From Brevibacterium moorei (GTDB lineage Bacteria; Actinomycetota; Actinomycetes; Actinomycetales; Brevibacteriaceae): a DNA stretch of 64,000 nt. The translations under genes were made by a program, and so were the position numbers. Numbering within the stretch: position 1 is the first letter of the stretch; each line of letters opens with the position of its first letter. This document shows, in pieces, positions 25,401 to 33,650 of the stretch. A model generated the notes under the pieces. The model did not search any database and was not told where the DNA came from. It worked only from the letters and a program-made list of their open reading frames with translations. The stretch lies in the NCBI RefSeq assembly GCF_024580735.1, contig NZ_JANIJX010000001.1:186001-250000 (forward strand). The letters are read 5' to 3'.

Positions 25401-26590
25401 AGGACCCGGGTCTCCAAGAAGTTCGCGACATCGTCGTTCCAGCGCTCGGGATCGACGTTGTACTCCTTGGTGTGCCTGGCTCCTGCGTAGGAGGGCATGG
25501 TGACCAGGTCGGACCGCACCCGGGCCAGCGCGTGCGAGGGCCCCGACGGCACGAACTCGTCGTCATCGGAATGGATCAGCAGGACCTCTTTGTCCAGTTC
25601 CCTGGCCCGCTTGACCCAGTCCAGGCGGTCCAGGTTCACCGGGGTGTCCAGGCCGGTGATCCGACGCGCCCAGGGGCGGGTGATCATCGCCAGGGTCAAG
25701 CGGGCGATGGGCGTGGGCAGGAAGTTCTCCTTCGCCTGGTGGTCGAGCACGTCGTACCAGTCGACGACCGGACCGTCCAGAATCAGCGCCGCGATGTCCT
25801 CGCGGTGGGCACCACGGGCGGCGGCCTGGAACACGATGGCCCCGCCCATCGACCAGCCGATCAGCACAACGCGCTTGGCCCCGTTGTCCAGGGCATAGGC
25901 GATCGCGGCATCGACGTCGCGCCACTCGGTGTCGCCGAGTCCGTAGCGCTGTCCCGTGCCCGTGCGCAGCTCCGCGTCATTGCGATACGACATCGCCAGG
26001 GCGGGGATGCCCAGCTGATCGAGCACGGGTGCCGCGCGCAGCCCCTCGGCTCTGGTGCCACCGCGCCCGTGGACGAGGATCGCCCAGGTGTCGCGCGGTT
26101 CCCCGGCGTTGGTGGGCAGGTACCAGGTCGGCAGGACACCCGCATCGCTTTCGATCTGCACTTCGGCGTAGGGCAGGTCGAGCACATCGGGGTGGGAGTA
26201 CACGGTGCCGCTCATCCGGCCCCACCTGGCGCTGCGCAGGTCGCCCGAGTCGATGCCGAGCACGCGCCGCGAAACGGTCCGGGAGACGGGATCGTATTCC
26301 TCGATCGCGCCGATCCTGGCATGGCCGTGGCCGGCGTCGAAGAACAGCCCGTACACACCGGGCGCCAGGGTCTCCTCTGTCGCCGAGAGCTGCACCCGCA
26401 TATCGTCACCCAGACCGGAGACGTGGAGGATCTCCACTTTCTCCGGCGCCAGTTCGGGGATGACGATCCGGCGGGCGAAATAGGCCGCCAGGCCCGATGA
26501 GGCAATGGACACCACCGCAGCGGCCCCTGCACCCAGCCCGAGGGCCAACAGCCCGGTCCGCACGATCCCGGTCTTCACGCTCGTTGCCAT
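25397..26590 (-). CDS. Membrane-anchored alpha/beta hydrolase
   Basis: A 397-residue protein with an N-terminal hydrophobic segment (residues ~10-38, a signal anchor) and a C-terminal alpha/beta-hydrolase domain. The oxyanion-hole motif ILVHGRGGTRAEG, the nucleophile elbow GWSMGG (Ser247), the acid in HSDDDEFVPSG and the His in YAGARHTKEY are present. The ~170-residue part before the hydrolase core may be a lid or binding domain. Substrate unknown; no partner gene nearby. ATG 26590 follows a purine-rich GAGGAGAGGGAAG. Confidence 0.82.
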   Translation of the reverse strand: MATSVKTGIVRTGLLALGLGAGAAAVVSIASSGLAAYFARRIVIPELAPEKVEILHVSGLGDDMRVQLSATEETLAPGVYGLFFDAGHGHARIGAIEEYDPVSRTVSRRVLGIDSGDLRSARWGRMSGTVYSHPDVLDLPYAEVQIESDAGVLPTWYLPTNAGEPRDTWAILVHGRGGTRAEGLRAAPVLDQLGIPALAMSYRNDAELRTGTGQRYGLGDTEWRDVDAAIAYALDNGAKRVVLIGWSMGGAIVFQAAARGAHREDIAALILDGPVVDWYDVLDHQAKENFLPTPIARLTLAMITRPWARRITGLDTPVNLDRLDWVKRARELDKEVLLIHSDDDEFVPSGPSHALARVRSDLVTMPSYAGARHTKEYNVDPERWNDDVANFLETRVL

Positions 26591-26734
26591 AACCCGCTTC
26601 CCTCTCCTCGTGCCTCTATCGTATCCATCGGAACCGGGCCCCGACAGCAGGCGCGACCGGTACGCTGGGGAATTGCGCCACCGCATGTGGTGTTGGACTC
26701 AGCGGCACACCGATTTCGAATAGGAAGTGGACTC

Positions 26735-27190
26735 ATGGACAAGCAGGCCGGCACACCGGCGGACACCCGCAGCGAGGTGCAGTGGCAGCAGATACTCGCT
26801 CCGGACGAATACGCGGTGCTGCGCCAGGGAGCGACCGAACGGCCGTACACCGGCCAGTACACCGAGGTCTTCACCCGTGGCACCTACCGGTGCAGGGCCT
26901 GTGATGCCGCACTGTTCTCATCCGATACGAAGTTCCCCGCCCACTGCGGCTGGCCCGCGTTCTTCGCGCCCCTGGCCCGCGAGACGGTCGTCTACATCCG
27001 CGATGAGTCCATGGGCATGGAACGCGTCGAGGTGCGCTGTGCGAACTGCGGGTCACACCTGGGACACGTCTTCCATGGCGAGGGCTACGGCACGCCGACC
27101 GATGACCGTTACTGCATCAACTCGATCAGCCTGGTGCTCGACGAGGCGACCGGCCCGGCCGCCGCCACACCACCGGAGGACGAAGAATGA
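26735..27190 (+). CDS. msrB: Peptide-methionine (R)-S-oxide reductase
   Basis: Repairs oxidised methionine (R-epimer) in proteins. The 151-residue product has two zinc CxxC pairs (CRACD and CANCG), a Cys in HCGWPAF, and the catalytic RYCINS with Cys127. Length and motifs are those of free-standing MsrB. ATG 26735 has AGGAAG upstream. It overlaps the acetyltransferase gene by ATGA. Confidence 0.95.
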   Translation: MDKQAGTPADTRSEVQWQQILAPDEYAVLRQGATERPYTGQYTEVFTRGTYRCRACDAALFSSDTKFPAHCGWPAFFAPLARETVVYIRDESMGMERVEVRCANCGSHLGHVFHGEGYGTPTDDRYCINSISLVLDEATGPAAATPPEDEE

Positions 27191-27762
27191 CGACTGAGCC
27201 CGCAACCGAATCCGCCGCCGGCGTCGCGGCCTCCGCCCAACACCTGATCACCCGGGCCTTCCCCGAGCTCACCGGCACCGAGCTCTACGGGCTGCTGCAG
27301 CTGCGCAGCCAGGTCTTCGTCGTCGAACAGGACTGCGTCTTCCTGGACCTGGACGGCGTGGATATGCTGCCTGACACCATCCACGCGTTCATCCCGGCAC
27401 CCGCCTTCGGCCTACCCGAGGTCCGGCCGATGGTCGATTCGCACGGCGCGCCGGCCGGCCTGTGCGCGATGCCGGCCGCCTATGCCCGCGTCCTGCCGGC
27501 GGGTTTCATCGACGGTCCGGCCGGCGAACCCGCCTCGCGCAGTATCGGACGGGTCGTGACCGATCCGGGCATCCGCGGCAAGCGCCTGGGCTCGACGCTG
27601 ATGCGCTCCCTGGTGGCCCGGTTCGGACCCGAGACCGTGCTGACACTCAACGGGCAGTCCCATCTGCGGGGGTTCTACGAAACCTTCGGTTTCACGGTCT
27701 CCGGTGACGAGTTCATCGAGGACGGCATCCCGCATCTGCCGATGCGCAGGCCCCGCGGCTGA
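27187..27762 (+). CDS. GNAT-family N-acetyltransferase (ElaA-like)
   Basis: A 191-residue acetyl-CoA-dependent transferase. The N-terminal half carries LYGLLQLRSQVFVVEQDC, as in ElaA-type proteins, and the acetyl-CoA-binding segment is IGRVVTDPGIRGKRLGSTLM, followed by the C-terminal FYETFGFTVSG typical of GNATs. Substrate unknown. ATG 27187 overlaps the stop of msrB, so the two are translated together. A GC-rich hairpin follows. Confidence 0.88.
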   Translation: MTTEPATESAAGVAASAQHLITRAFPELTGTELYGLLQLRSQVFVVEQDCVFLDLDGVDMLPDTIHAFIPAPAFGLPEVRPMVDSHGAPAGLCAMPAAYARVLPAGFIDGPAGEPASRSIGRVVTDPGIRGKRLGSTLMRSLVARFGPETVLTLNGQSHLRGFYETFGFTVSGDEFIEDGIPHLPMRRPRG

Positions 27763-27783
27763 ACCGGCTCCTCCACGCCGAAC

Positions 27784-27820
27784 AGCGCCGCCGCACCCCT
27801 TATCGGGGTGCGGCGGCGCT
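27784..27820. terminator. Bidirectional terminator
   Basis: Exact 16-bp arms (AGCGCCGCCGCACCCC, 27784-27799; complement 27805-27820) around a 5-nt loop, followed by GTTGTTG. Separates the acetyltransferase from chdC. Confidence 0.78.
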
Positions 27821-27862
27821 GTTGTTGCTGGGCCGAAACCGCCGGAGTCTGCTGCGGGCGGC

Positions 27863-28573
27863 TCAGCGCCAACCGGTGACGATGTCCTCGAGCGGCTTGA
27901 GGGGACCGGTGAAGAACGGGATCTCCTCGCGGACGTGGCGGCGGGCCTCGGTGGCCCGCAGATCGCGCATCAGATCGACGATGCGGTCCAGGCTCTCGGC
28001 CTCGAAGGCCAGCAGCCATTCGTAGTCGCCCAGGCCGAAGCTGGCGATGGTGTTGGCCTTGATGTCCTTGTAGCCGGCTGCCGCGATTCCGTGGTCGCGC
28101 AGCATGGTGCTGCGTTCGGCGGGATCCAGCAGGTACCAGTCGTAGGAGCGTACGAACGGGTAGACGCACAGGTACGGATTGGGTTCCGGGTCCGTCAGGA
28201 AGGCCGGGACGTGGGACTTGTTGAACTCCGCGGGCCGGTGCATGCCGACGACCGACCACACGGGTTCGAGCACGGCGCCCAGATCGGACTTGCGGAGAAT
28301 GGAGTTGGCCTCCTGGAGCAGTTCGACACTGGGGGCGTGCCACCAGATCATGAGGTCGGCGTCTGCCCTGGTGACGGACACATCATAGGTGCCGCGGACC
28401 ACCAGTCCGCGCTCGGCCAGCGCGTCGAGTCCGTTCCTGACTTCGGCGACCAGGGCTGCGCGGTCGGCGTCGCCGATCTCCCCGACAGCCTGGAAGACGG
28501 TGTAGGCGACATAGCGGATGTCGGTGTTGGCCTGCTCGATCTGTTCGGGCGTCGGGGCCTTGAAATCGGCCAT
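27863..28573 (-). CDS. chdC: Coproheme decarboxylase (HemQ)
   Basis: Last step of the coproporphyrin-dependent heme pathway: two peroxide-dependent decarboxylations turn coproheme into heme b. The 236-residue product carries the catalytic Tyr138 in YPFVRSYDWYLL and the expected proximal His161 in LRDHG, in the spacing seen in actinobacterial enzymes. ATG 28573 has AAAGGA upstream. It follows cgoX by 52 nt on the same strand, and with hemE forms a hemE-cgoX-chdC cluster. Ferrochelatase (cpfC) is 20 kb away. Confidence 0.95.
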   Translation of the reverse strand: MADFKAPTPEQIEQANTDIRYVAYTVFQAVGEIGDADRAALVAEVRNGLDALAERGLVVRGTYDVSVTRADADLMIWWHAPSVELLQEANSILRKSDLGAVLEPVWSVVGMHRPAEFNKSHVPAFLTDPEPNPYLCVYPFVRSYDWYLLDPAERSTMLRDHGIAAAGYKDIKANTIASFGLGDYEWLLAFEAESLDRIVDLMRDLRATEARRHVREEIPFFTGPLKPLEDIVTGWR

Positions 28574-28625
28574 GGGGTGTTCCTTTCCTCGTCGGATTGC
28601 AATGAAGTCGATGTGGAGCGGGGCC

Positions 28626-30053
28626 TCAGGCGCTCAGCCGGGCGGCCTCGGTGGTGGCGCGCTTGATGCAGGCCGGGATGCCGACCCCGTCGAAGGCCGA
28701 GCCGACCAGTCCCAGGCCGGGGATGCCGGCCAGGTCAGCGTCGAGTTCCGCTATGCGTTCCAGATGTCCGGGCAGATACTGTGGCAGGGCCTGGTTCCAG
28801 CGTTGGACGCCGGCGTGGACCAGTTCGTCGTGGCGCCCAGTGATCCGCGACCAGTCGGCCACTGCGCGGTCGATCAGTTCCGCATCGGACAGCTCGGACC
28901 AGGCCGAGGCCGGATCGCCGTAGCGCCCGATGCTCATCCGCACCACCGCCAGCCCCTCGGGCAGGGAATCGCGCAGCCACGGCCACTTGTTCGAGGCGAA
29001 GGTCGAGGCCTTGATGAAGGCCGGTTCCGCCGGCGGCACCAGGAAGCCCGAACCCGTCAGTTCCCCGTCCAGGCACAGCACCGTGTTCACCAGTGCCGAA
29101 TTCGCATAGGGGATGGCGCCGAGCCTGCCCGCGATGCGTTCGGCCGCCGGTTCGTCCATGGCCCGCAGCAGCCCGGCCGCCGCATAGGCCGGCACCGCCA
29201 GGACCAGGTTGGCTGCGCTCATGGGGTGCCCGCCTGCCGTCGTCACGGACCAGCCGTTCTCACTCCGGGCGATCTGTTCGACCTCAGTGGCGGTCAGCAG
29301 TTCGACTCCGGCGCCGCGCAGCCGGGTCGCCAGGGCGTCCACGAGTCCGTTGATACCACCCGGCAGGCTCATGAAGGTCGGTGGGGCGTCGGCGGTCTGG
29401 GTGCCGGGAACGTTTGCGCCGCGGGTCGCGGTGCGCCGGGCCAGGGTCTGCCTGACCGTCTCAAGGACTCCGGCGCCGGTATTGGCAGCCGGCAGCAGGG
29501 CGGGCACGGTGGCGGCCATGGACAGGTCGCGGCAGCGGCCGGAGTACACGCCGCCGAGCAACGGATCGATGAGTTTATCGACGACCGCATCGCCCAGGCG
29601 GGCGGCGAGGAACTCTCCGACGGCCACGTCGCCTGCCACCGGATCGGTGAGCTGTTCGTGGGCCACGCGCTCGATTTCGGGCTCGCTGAGGATCCCGTGC
29701 AGCGACTGCGGATCGCCCGGCACCCCCATCAGAGTGCCGGCCGGCATCTCATGCAGACGCCCTCCGACGAACAGCTGTGAGTGCTGGGACCGGTCCGGAT
29801 AGACCGGTTCCAGATCCAGCTCCGCGGCCAGGGCGCGGGTTTCCGGGCGGACGTAGAGGCTGGCCTCGGCGCCCACATCGGCGCCGAGTCCGGCGTAGCC
29901 GCCCAGCTCATCGCGCTTGAGGCAGCCGCCCAGTCGAACACGCCGTTCGATGACGCGGATGCGGGCGGACGGCTGGGCCGTGTGCAGGCGCCAGGCGGTG
30001 ACGAGTCCGGAGATCCCCGCGCCGACGATGATGAAATCGGCGGGCGCGCTCAT
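28626..30053 (-). CDS. cgoX: Coproporphyrinogen III oxidase (HemY/CgoX, FAD-dependent)
   Basis: Oxidises coproporphyrinogen III to coproporphyrin III with oxygen, producing hydrogen peroxide. The 475-residue flavoprotein begins with the FAD motif IIVGAGISGLVTAW; the central membrane/substrate domain and the C-terminal GLGLVGSAFDGVGIPACIK are typical of HemY-like amine-oxidase-fold enzymes. In organisms with ChdC this enzyme acts on the copro rather than the proto substrate (family knowledge). ATG 30053 overlaps the TGA of hemE. Confidence 0.94.
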   Translation of the reverse strand: MSAPADFIIVGAGISGLVTAWRLHTAQPSARIRVIERRVRLGGCLKRDELGGYAGLGADVGAEASLYVRPETRALAAELDLEPVYPDRSQHSQLFVGGRLHEMPAGTLMGVPGDPQSLHGILSEPEIERVAHEQLTDPVAGDVAVGEFLAARLGDAVVDKLIDPLLGGVYSGRCRDLSMAATVPALLPAANTGAGVLETVRQTLARRTATRGANVPGTQTADAPPTFMSLPGGINGLVDALATRLRGAGVELLTATEVEQIARSENGWSVTTAGGHPMSAANLVLAVPAYAAAGLLRAMDEPAAERIAGRLGAIPYANSALVNTVLCLDGELTGSGFLVPPAEPAFIKASTFASNKWPWLRDSLPEGLAVVRMSIGRYGDPASAWSELSDAELIDRAVADWSRITGRHDELVHAGVQRWNQALPQYLPGHLERIAELDADLAGIPGLGLVGSAFDGVGIPACIKRATTEAARLSA

Positions 30054-31105
30054 GCGGCCTCCCCCGCCCTGCGGGCTGCGATGAGTTCCGCGCTGACCCG
30101 ATGGACCTCGTCGACGATGAGGCCCGGCACTGCCGGATCGGTGTTCGGCAGGACGCCGTGGCCCAGATTGAACACGTGGCCGCCGTGGTCCAGGCCGGCC
30201 TTGACGATATCGGCGATGCGCGGGCGCAGCACTTCCCAGGGAGCGAACAGCAGAGCGGGGTCGAGGTTGCCCTGCAGCGCCTGGCCCGGCTGCACACGCG
30301 CAGATGCGTCGGCCAGCCGGACCCGGAAGTCCACGCCCATGACATCGGAGCCCGCCCGCGACATCGGTTCGAGCAGTTCGCCGGTCTGCACGCCGAAGTG
30401 GAAGCCGGGGACGTCGTAGGGCCGCAGGGCCTCGAAAACCGCGGTGGAGTGCTCGAGCACGGAGCCGATGTAGTCGTCGGGTCCCAGGTAGCCCGCCCAG
30501 GAGTCGAACAGCTGGAAGGCGGAGGCCCCCGCGGCCAGCTGCACCCCGATGAAAGTCGCGGAATAGCCGGCCAGGCGTTCCAGGATGTCGTGGAACAGGG
30601 CCGGATCGCCCAGCATCATCGCCTTGGTCTTCTCGTGGTTCTTGCTCGGCCCGCCCTCGATCAGGTAGCTGGCGACCGTGAACGGCGCACCGGCGAAACC
30701 GATCAGCGGGGTCTCGCCCAGTTCTGCTGTGATCCGGGTGACGGACTCGGTGATGTCCGCGAAGTGTTCGGCGCTCAGCTCCGGCAGCCGGTCCAGATCG
30801 GCCCGCGAGCGCACGGGGTGGTCGATGACGGGCCCGACGCCCGGTTTGATCTCGACGCCCACCCCCGCGGCCTGCAGGGGCACGACGATATCGGAGAAGA
30901 AGATGGCCGCGTCCACGCCGTGCCGACGGACCGGCTGGAGGGTGATCTCGGTGACGAGGTCCGGGGTCCGGCAGGCCTCGAGCATTGCATTGCCGCGGCG
31001 CAGCTCGCGGTATTCGGGCAGGGACCGGCCGGCCTGGCGCATGAACCAGACCGGGGTGAAGTCGACGTCCTGGGAACGTGCGGCGCGCACAAGAGTGGAA
31101 ACCAT
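30050..31105 (-). CDS. hemE: Uroporphyrinogen decarboxylase
   Basis: Converts uroporphyrinogen III to coproporphyrinogen III. The 351-residue product has the N-terminal signature PVWFMRQAGRSLPEYR and the second signature GFAGAPFTVASYLIEGGPSK; length is normal. The ATG at 31105 is preceded by GATAGGGCAT, where AGGG is close to the start; promoter and ribosome site are not clear. It couples to cgoX by ATGA and lies 79 nt after the flavin-reductase-like gene on the same strand. Confidence 0.96.
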   Translation of the reverse strand: MVSTLVRAARSQDVDFTPVWFMRQAGRSLPEYRELRRGNAMLEACRTPDLVTEITLQPVRRHGVDAAIFFSDIVVPLQAAGVGVEIKPGVGPVIDHPVRSRADLDRLPELSAEHFADITESVTRITAELGETPLIGFAGAPFTVASYLIEGGPSKNHEKTKAMMLGDPALFHDILERLAGYSATFIGVQLAAGASAFQLFDSWAGYLGPDDYIGSVLEHSTAVFEALRPYDVPGFHFGVQTGELLEPMSRAGSDVMGVDFRVRLADASARVQPGQALQGNLDPALLFAPWEVLRPRIADIVKAGLDHGGHVFNLGHGVLPNTDPAVPGLIVDEVHRVSAELIAARRAGEAA

Positions 31106-31184
31106 ATGCCCTATCGTCTCAAATCCGGTTGCCCGCCGCGGACGGTATCGCGGTGTGACCTTGAAGATCTCATCCGGCGGATGG

Positions 31185-31679
31185 TCAGCCGATCACGTGT
31201 TCGGCGTCCAGGGTGTAGAAACCACGGTCCATATAGACCAATGGGTCCCCTGCCGCGTCGACGACGACGTCCTCGACACGGGCGACGATGCACGTCGAGT
31301 TCCCGATCGCGACCTTCTCGAACGGCGTACAGCGCAGTGCGGCGTGCACCCCGGACAGGACCGGCTCGCCCGTCGGCAGGGTGCTCCAGCCCTGCTCCGT
31401 GGTGAACCGCGGAGCGCCCGGCTTGGCGAAGGACTGGGCGATGGGCAGTTGGTCTGCTCCCAGCAGGTTGACCACGAAGCTGTCCGCGGCCAGGATCTTC
31501 GAGGCCGAGCCCCGGCTGGTGCTCAGGGAGAACAGCAGAGCAGGCGGATTGACGGAAACGCTGGCGACCGAGGACACCGTCAGTCCGGCGGGTCCGTCCG
31601 GGCCCGCCGCAGAGATCACCGCGACCCCCGCCGGGTGGTGTCCGAATGCGTGCTTGAATGCCGCGGGCTCAACTGCCAT
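31185..31679 (-). CDS. Flavin reductase-like domain protein (FMN-binding split barrel)
   Basis: A 164-residue flavin reductase of the two-component monooxygenase type, which makes free reduced flavin from NAD(P)H. Visible: HHPAGVAVISAAGPDGPAGL near the start, the flavin-binding ASVSVNPPALLFSLS, SKILAADSFVVNLL and a terminal GDPLVYMDRGFYTL. No partner oxygenase is nearby. It is the first gene on the strand that continues into hemE, so it may be cotranscribed with the heme genes. Start ATG 31679 follows GGAAGGA. A 10-bp palindrome TCTTCGAAGA (31698-31707) and a TATGTT -10 candidate near 31725 lie upstream. Confidence 0.85.
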   Translation of the reverse strand: MAVEPAAFKHAFGHHPAGVAVISAAGPDGPAGLTVSSVASVSVNPPALLFSLSTSRGSASKILAADSFVVNLLGADQLPIAQSFAKPGAPRFTTEQGWSTLPTGEPVLSGVHAALRCTPFEKVAIGNSTCIVARVEDVVVDAAGDPLVYMDRGFYTLDAEHVIG

Positions 31680-31834
31680 GGTTCTTCCTTCCGTAGATCT
31701 TCGAAGACAACACGTCTCGACATCAACATATTCCCACCCCGCCGCCCCGGCGGGCGTGTGAGTCATATGACGCCACACCGTGCGGTCGGCGAGCCGGACG
31801 CACGGGGTCCGCGGCCAGGTCTTACAGTTGCAGA

Positions 31835-32428
31835 GTGGACCAACCCATGCAGCTGAGAAGAATCCCGGAGCCGTTCGAGCGCGCTCATCGGGCTCTGGCA
31901 CAGGCCGGCAGCGCCGGCCCGGTGACCCTCGAGGAGGTTTCCGCACCCGGCGGGCTGGCCCCCTGGGCGGCAGCGCTGAGTGCCCGCGTATCCGGCGGGG
32001 CCGTTCCGGCTGTCATCGGCACGGGCCGGATGGCCCTGCTCTACGATGCCTCGGCCCCCCGTGAGTGGGGCGGCGAATTCCGGATCGTGACCTACATCCG
32101 GTCCGAACTCGAGCCCGAGATGGCAGAGGAGGTCCTGTTGGGCCCAGTCGCCTGGTCCTGGCTGACCGAGGCGTTGAACCGACACCACGCCACCGTCGAG
32201 CGCGTGGGCGGGCAGACCACCCGGGTGCTCGCCGAGAGCTTCGGCATCCTGGCCGAAAGACCCGACACCCGCGATCTCGAACTGCGCGCGTCCTGGACTC
32301 CCATCCTCGCCGCCCCGGAGGACGTCGCGGACCACATCGACGCCTGGCTCGACCTGCTCTGCACGGTCGCAGGCCTTCCACCACTACCCGAGGGCGTCAG
32401 CGCCTTCCCAGGGAGCAACCGCCCATGA
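31835..32428 (+). CDS. DUF3000 family protein
   Basis: A 197-residue soluble protein with the actinobacterial DUF3000 pattern, including YIRSELEPEMAEEVLLGPVAW and the C-terminal DVADHIDAWLDLLC. Function unknown; genes of this family are usually found just before ribonuclease D, as here (ATGA overlap). The start is GTG 31835, 6 nt after a TACAGT -10 hexamer, implying a leaderless mRNA for DUF3000-rnd. Confidence 0.9.
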   Translation: MDQPMQLRRIPEPFERAHRALAQAGSAGPVTLEEVSAPGGLAPWAAALSARVSGGAVPAVIGTGRMALLYDASAPREWGGEFRIVTYIRSELEPEMAEEVLLGPVAWSWLTEALNRHHATVERVGGQTTRVLAESFGILAERPDTRDLELRASWTPILAAPEDVADHIDAWLDLLCTVAGLPPLPEGVSAFPGSNRP

Positions 32429-33624
32429 GCAACCCCCAGTCCGACGATTCGCTTGAGGCCCTGCCGCTGCTGGCCGAACCCGAGGCCGGCGTACCCGAGG
32501 TCGTCGACACGCCCGCTGCACTCGCCACCGCCGTCGCGGCTCTGCGGTCCGGGTCCGGCCCCGTGGGCCTCGATGCGGAGCGCGCCTCGGGGATCCGCTA
32601 CGGCCAGCGCGCCTTCCTGATCCAGCTCAAACGCGCTGGCGCGGGCATCGTGCTCGTCGACCCAGAGGCCCTGCCGGATCTGCGCGAGGTCTCCCGTGCC
32701 CTGGATGGGGTCGAATGGATCCTGCACGCCGCCACCCAGGATCTGCCGTGCCTGGCCGAGCGCGGAATGCACCCCGATGCGCTCTTCGACACCGAACTGG
32801 CCGCCCAGCTGCTGAACTTCGAGCGGATCGGGTTGGCCAGCGTGGTCGGTGGCCTGCTGGGCGTGCGCCTGGCCAAGGAGCATTCGGCCGTGGACTGGTC
32901 CCACCGGCCCCTGCCGCACGACTGGCTGGCCTATGCAGCTCTCGATGTTGAGCTACTGCCCCAGCTCGAGGAGCTGCTGTGGCAGCGGCTGCGCGCTGCG
33001 GGCAAGGACGGCTTCGCCGTCCAGGAGTTCGCCCATCTCAAGACCTTCGAACCGAAGGTCTACGCCGAGCCCTGGCGCCGGGTGCACGGTCTGGGTGCGC
33101 TGAAGTCGCGCAGACAACTGGGCCGGGTGCGCGCGATGTGGGCGCTGCGCGACGATTTGGCCGAGGACCGCGATGTGGCACCGGGGCGGGTGGTGCCCGA
33201 TAAGAAGCTCGTGGCCATCGCCGCAGGCCATGTCCGTTCCCCCTCCGACATCCTGCACCTACCGGGCAAGGGCCCGACTCCCGCGGATGCCAGGGAGTTC
33301 TACTCCGTGCTCAAGGCCGCCGATAAACTGCCCGAGTCCTCCATGCCGGGTCGCAAGGCCGATGCCAAGGCCGGGCCCCGGGTCGACAAGGACCTGGTCA
33401 AGGCCCGGCTCGAGGCGCTGCGGGCCTCTCTGGGGCACGTCGCGGCGGAGCTCGACATGCCCAGGGAAATCGTCCTGGCGCCCAAGATCCTCAAGGAGCT
33501 GGCAGGCCTGCCGAGCATCGGCGATGGGGCCTTCATCGCCGATTTCCTGGCCGCGCATGCCGCCAGGCCCTGGCAGATCGAGTACGCAGCGGACCCGCTG
33601 GCGAGGGCATTGGCGAACCTCTAG
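32425..33624 (+). CDS. rnd: Ribonuclease D-like 3'-5' exonuclease with HRDC domain
   Basis: Predicted to trim tRNA precursors and other structured RNA 3' ends. In the 399-residue product the DEDDy exonuclease residues are in GLDAE (Asp50, Glu52), HAATQDLPCL, DTELAAQLL and YAALDVELL; a HRDC domain occupies about residues 215-295 (HGLGALKSRRQLGRVRAMWALR onward), with a second C-terminal helical domain. ATG 32425 overlaps the DUF3000 stop. The stop lies 13 nt from the convergent dxs stop. Confidence 0.93.
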   Translation: MSNPQSDDSLEALPLLAEPEAGVPEVVDTPAALATAVAALRSGSGPVGLDAERASGIRYGQRAFLIQLKRAGAGIVLVDPEALPDLREVSRALDGVEWILHAATQDLPCLAERGMHPDALFDTELAAQLLNFERIGLASVVGGLLGVRLAKEHSAVDWSHRPLPHDWLAYAALDVELLPQLEELLWQRLRAAGKDGFAVQEFAHLKTFEPKVYAEPWRRVHGLGALKSRRQLGRVRAMWALRDDLAEDRDVAPGRVVPDKKLVAIAAGHVRSPSDILHLPGKGPTPADAREFYSVLKAADKLPESSMPGRKADAKAGPRVDKDLVKARLEALRASLGHVAAELDMPREIVLAPKILKELAGLPSIGDGAFIADFLAAHAARPWQIEYAADPLARALANL

Positions 33625-33625
33625 T

Positions 33626-33650
33626 CGGCACCGGGCTTCAGTCGGTGCCG
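33626..33650. terminator. Short convergent hairpin between rnd and dxs
   Basis: 7-bp arms CGGCACC/GGTGCCG around an 11-nt loop; the right arm lies within the end of dxs. Weaker than the other terminators here. Confidence 0.45.
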
